Source: Amycolatopsis keratiniphila subsp. keratiniphila | Lineage (GTDB): Bacteria; Actinomycetota; Actinomycetes; Mycobacteriales; Pseudonocardiaceae | NCBI RefSeq assembly: GCF_001620365.2 | Contig: NZ_LQMT02000025.1 | Span: 35,594-99,593 of the forward strand | DNA: 64,000 bases | Reading direction: 5' to 3' | Shown here: piece after piece, positions 61,529 through 64,000 of the stretch | Numbering within the stretch: the stretch's first letter is position 1 | Layout of the letters: every line of letters starts with the position of its first letter | The notes under the pieces: model-generated | What the model saw: the letters and a program-made list of their open reading frames with translations, nothing else | What the model was told of the DNA's origin: nothing | Database searches by the model: none | Program-made: the position numbers and the translations under genes

Positions 61529-63166
61529 GTGACGACTTCCTTGACCTCGGATCTCCGGGATCGGGCGTTCCGCTGGATCGCCGACGACCCGGACGACGAT
61601 TCCCGCGTCGAGCTGCAGAACATCCTCGCCCGCGCGATGGGCGGCGAAGCCGGTGCGGCGGACGAACTCGCGGACCGCATGGCCGGACCGCTCGAATTCG
61701 GCACCGCCGGCCTGCGCGGCCCGGTGCGCGCGGGCCCCAATGGGATGAACGTCGCGGTGGTCACCCGGACGACGGCGGGGGTCGCGGCCTGGCTGAATGC
61801 ACAAGGACATTCGGGCGGCGTCGTGGTGGTCGGCCGCGACGCGCGGCACGGTTCGGAGGCCTTCGCCAAGGCCGCCGCCGAGGTGCTGACGGCCGCCGGT
61901 TTCGCGGTGAAGACGCTGCCCGGTCCGCTGCCCACTCCGGTGCTCGCGTTCGCCGTGCTGGAACTCGGCGCGGTGGCGGGTATCCAGATCACCGCGTCGC
62001 ACAATCCCCCGGCAGACAACGGTTACAAGCTTTACGACGCGACAGGGGGCCAGATCGTCCCGCCTTCGGACGGCCAGATCGAGCGTGCCATCGAAGCCGC
62101 TCCCCCGGCGATCAGCGTGCCGCGTGAGCCCGGCGCCGAAGTGCTGGGCGACGAACTCCGGGACGCGTACCTCGCCAAGGTCGCGCTGCTGCCGCGCGGA
62201 CCGGAACGCGCGGTCAAGGTCGCCGCGACCGCGTTGCACGGCGTCGGCGCGGAGACGCTGCGCGCCGCGTTCGAGCGCGCCGGTTTCACCGAGCTGAGCC
62301 TGGTCGCCGAGCAGTCCACGCCGGATCCGGACTTCCCGACGGTTTCCTTCCCGAATCCGGAGGAACCGGGCGCGACGGATCTCTTGCTGGCACTGGCATC
62401 CGAGGCCGATGCCGACCTGGCGATCGCGCTCGACCCGGACGCCGATCGGTGCGCGCTGGGCGTGCGCGAGCGGGACGGTTCGTGGCGGATGCTGCGCGGG
62501 GACGAAACGGGCGTCCTGCTCGGCTGGCACGTTCTGTCCACAATAGACAAAACCGATCCGCTGGTGGCCACGACGATCGTGTCGTCGTCGATGCTGGGCG
62601 AAGTCGCGAAGGAGTTCGGGGCGCGCTACGCGGAGACTCTGACCGGGTTCAAATGGCTGGTCCGCGCCGGCGAAGGGCTCGTGTTCGCTTACGAAGAGGC
62701 GCTCGGCCTGTGCGTGAACCCCGGTTTCGTGCGCGACAAGGACGGCATCTCCGCCGCCGTGCTCGCCGCGGGATTGGCCGCCTCCCTGCGCGCGGCGGGC
62801 CGCGGACCGCTGGACGTCCTCGACGAACTGGCCGTGAAGCACGGGGTGCACGTGACGGATCAGGTCTCGTTGCGGGTCACCGACCTGTCGGTGCGGGAGC
62901 GCCTGATGGCGGGCCTGCGGGCCACTCCCCCGGCGTCGCTGGGCGAAACCGGCGTCACGATGGAGGACCTCCTGCCCGACGCCGACGTCCTCCGCCTGAC
63001 CGGCGAGGGACTGCGTGTCGTCATCAGGCCGTCCGGGACCGAGCCGAAACTGAAGGCGTACCTGCAGATCAAGGAGCCGGTCACGGGCGATCTCGCCGAG
63101 GCGCGGGCCGCCGCGGACGCGCGGCTGGCGGCACTCCGGGCCGACATCGAGTCCCGGCTGGTGTGA
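61529..63166 (+). CDS. pmmB: Phosphomannomutase/phosphoglucomutase
   Basis: A 545-residue alpha-D-phosphohexomutase. The phosphoserine is S157 in QITASHNPPADNGYK, the metal loop is LDPDADRC, the sugar loop is FAYEEALG and the phosphate site is RPSGTEPKLKAY. Order and size match M. tuberculosis PmmB (Rv3308), next to PNP. It may act on mannose, glucose or ribose phosphates. Confidence 0.93.
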   Translation: MTTSLTSDLRDRAFRWIADDPDDDSRVELQNILARAMGGEAGAADELADRMAGPLEFGTAGLRGPVRAGPNGMNVAVVTRTTAGVAAWLNAQGHSGGVVVVGRDARHGSEAFAKAAAEVLTAAGFAVKTLPGPLPTPVLAFAVLELGAVAGIQITASHNPPADNGYKLYDATGGQIVPPSDGQIERAIEAAPPAISVPREPGAEVLGDELRDAYLAKVALLPRGPERAVKVAATALHGVGAETLRAAFERAGFTELSLVAEQSTPDPDFPTVSFPNPEEPGATDLLLALASEADADLAIALDPDADRCALGVRERDGSWRMLRGDETGVLLGWHVLSTIDKTDPLVATTIVSSSMLGEVAKEFGARYAETLTGFKWLVRAGEGLVFAYEEALGLCVNPGFVRDKDGISAAVLAAGLAASLRAAGRGPLDVLDELAVKHGVHVTDQVSLRVTDLSVRERLMAGLRATPPASLGETGVTMEDLLPDADVLRLTGEGLRVVIRPSGTEPKLKAYLQIKEPVTGDLAEARAAADARLAALRADIESRLV

Positions 63167-63167
63167 C

Positions 63168-63620
63168 GTGCCGAGGCTGCTGATCGTCCATCACACGCCG
63201 TCGCCCTCGACACAGGCGATGTTCGAAGCCGTGCTCTCCGGCGCGAACCATCCGGACATCGAGGGCGTCGACGTCGTGCGCCGCGCGGCGCTGGGCGCGG
63301 CCGTGCCCGACGTCCTGGAGGCCGACGGCTATCTGCTCGGCACCCCGGCGAATCTTGGCTACATGTCCGGCGCGCTGAAGCACTTCTTCGACACCGTCTA
63401 TTACCCGTGCCTGGATTCCACCCGGGGGCGGCCGTTCGGGTTCTTCGTGCACGGCAACAACGACACGTCCGGCACCGTGCGCGGGATCGAGGCCATCACG
63501 ACCGGCCTCGGCTGGGAAAGCGCGGCCTCACCGGTGCTCGTCACCGGAGAACCGGGCAAAGCGGATCTCGAGGCATGTTTCGAATTGGGCGGTACCCTGG
63601 CCGCCACGCTCATGCCCTGA
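63168..63620 (+). CDS. Flavodoxin-like FMN protein
   Basis: A 150-residue flavodoxin-fold protein: LLIVHHTPSPSTQAMFEAVL is the FMN phosphate loop, YLLGTPANLGYMSGALKHFFDTVYYP the isoalloxazine region, and FFVHGNNDTSGTVRGIEAI follows. It starts one base after the pmmB stop (GTG). Probably an NAD(P)H:FMN or quinone reductase. Confidence 0.82.
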   Translation: MPRLLIVHHTPSPSTQAMFEAVLSGANHPDIEGVDVVRRAALGAAVPDVLEADGYLLGTPANLGYMSGALKHFFDTVYYPCLDSTRGRPFGFFVHGNNDTSGTVRGIEAITTGLGWESAASPVLVTGEPGKADLEACFELGGTLAATLMP

Positions 63621-63644
63621 TCCCCCGCGGGGAGAAAGTAAAGG

Positions 63645-63831
63645 GGCCTGTCACCGGAAGCCCTGGGGGTCGACCTCCGGCAACAGGCCTAGGCCAAGGG
63701 TTCGCCGTGATGGCGATCAACCTTGGCTGCCTCAGCGTACTACATCCGGCACGATCTTGTGCACCCACCGGAAAAAACGGCTCTCACTCCGGTGTCCGTG
63801 CACCCCCAGGGCACGGATTCCGGAGTAAGAG
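63645..63831. other. Structured non-coding region upstream of the last gene
   Basis: The 339 bp between the flavodoxin-like gene and the last gene has no credible coding frame. It holds three strong stems. GGCCTGT/ACAGGCC (63645-63651 and 63683-63689) has inner CCGGA/TCCGG. CCAAGG/CCTTGG (63694-63699 and 63721-63726) has inner TCGCC/GGCGA. A 21 bp stem with 18 pairs has arms 63781-63801 and 63811-63831. I could not match it to a known riboswitch. It may be a leader RNA, a small RNA or a terminator series. Confidence 0.45.
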
Positions 63832-63853
63832 ACCGGACACGGCACGAAACCGC

Positions 63854-63881
63854 TTGACAACTGTAAACCACTGCATACATG
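63854..63881 (+). promoter_or_regulatory. Sigma-A type promoter for the last gene
   Basis: TTGACA at 63854 and TACATG at 63876 with a 16 base spacer, about 80 bp upstream of the start at 63960. The surrounding stretch is AT-rich for this genome. Confidence 0.5.
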
Positions 63882-63959
63882 GGCTGTCAACAGCTGCGGA
63901 CAGGCTGTATCGCGTTACACTCCAACTACGGAACGGGACTACGGAACGGTTGGGGGGTC

Positions 63960-64000
63960 ATGTCGCCGTATCAGACCTTCGCCCAGAAACTGACCGCGCT
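63960..64000 (+). CDS. 5' end of an unidentified gene (cut by window end)
   Basis: An ATG preceded by TTGGGGGG opens MSPYQTFAQKLTA and runs off the window. Thirteen residues are too few to name a family; the start would suit a DNA-binding regulator, which is a guess. Confidence 0.5.
   Translation, partial: MSPYQTFAQKLTA

Noticed and set aside
63645..63726. Known riboswitch (c-di-AMP, cobalamin, TPP, SAM)
   Set aside because: Conserved core sequences of these classes were not found on either strand by eye.

Overview
The window is a high-GC actinobacterial chromosome segment, most likely from Amycolatopsis or a close Pseudonocardiales relative. This rests on base composition, frequent GTG starts, ATGA/GTGA start-stop overlaps, a MatB very like the Streptomyces enzyme, type VII secretion substrates, a mycobacterial-type ImuA'/ImuB/DnaE2 mutasome and M. 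tuberculosis-like local gene order. It is not a phage or plasmid, but it carries several accessory inserts and three dispersed repeat families.

Layout. 0-3 kb: malonyl-CoA synthetase (matB) coupled to a fused carboxyltransferase. 3-25 kb: the cell-wall precursor/housekeeping cluster glmM, glmS, nnrD, alr, hydrolase, tsaE, mostly on the minus strand. It is broken by a DeoR-xylB-ABC ATPase operon (5.7-9.0 kb) and by a block at 13.6-23.3 kb. That block holds two paralogous three-gene type VII secretion substrate cassettes around a FAAL, an acyl carrier protein and a short P450. 25-30 kb: small metabolic and hypothetical genes. 30-36.4 kb: a LexA-boxed SOS mutagenesis operon. 36.5-39.4 kb: a hemerythrin, a VOC protein, then a retron-like reverse transcriptase followed by a pentapeptide-repeat protein. 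39.4-42 kb: a TNT-domain toxin-like protein. 42.5-45.1 kb: a class F sortase with three small secreted proteins sharing an unusual C-terminal tail. 45-64 kb: an lpdA / GGCT / M20 amidohydrolase / PNP / phosphomannomutase series matching the M. tuberculosis Rv3303c-Rv3308 order, as I recall it, with methylmalonyl-CoA mutase, a kinase, a MerR regulator and membrane proteins in between.

Repeats. Family A is a palindrome with core GCGTTTAGCSSGCTAAACGC. I find 15 copies, 14 of them in the first 27 kb. Some lie in frame inside alr, the FAAL gene, the P450 gene and a membrane-protein gene, and some supply stop codons. Family B consists of perfect 24-27 bp-arm hairpins placed between convergent gene ends. 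Family C consists of arrays of about 21 bp units (CGCGTGA-N6-GGACGACA); two of its arrays lie in opposite orientation on either side of a DUF559 gene next to DnaA-box-like sites.

The strongest candidates for undescribed biology are the duplicated type VII cassettes with a shared upstream element, the reverse transcriptase/pentapeptide-repeat pair, the in-frame palindromes, and the sortase F locus with PQTG tails lacking a membrane anchor. All functions are inferred from sequence reading; no database search was run.
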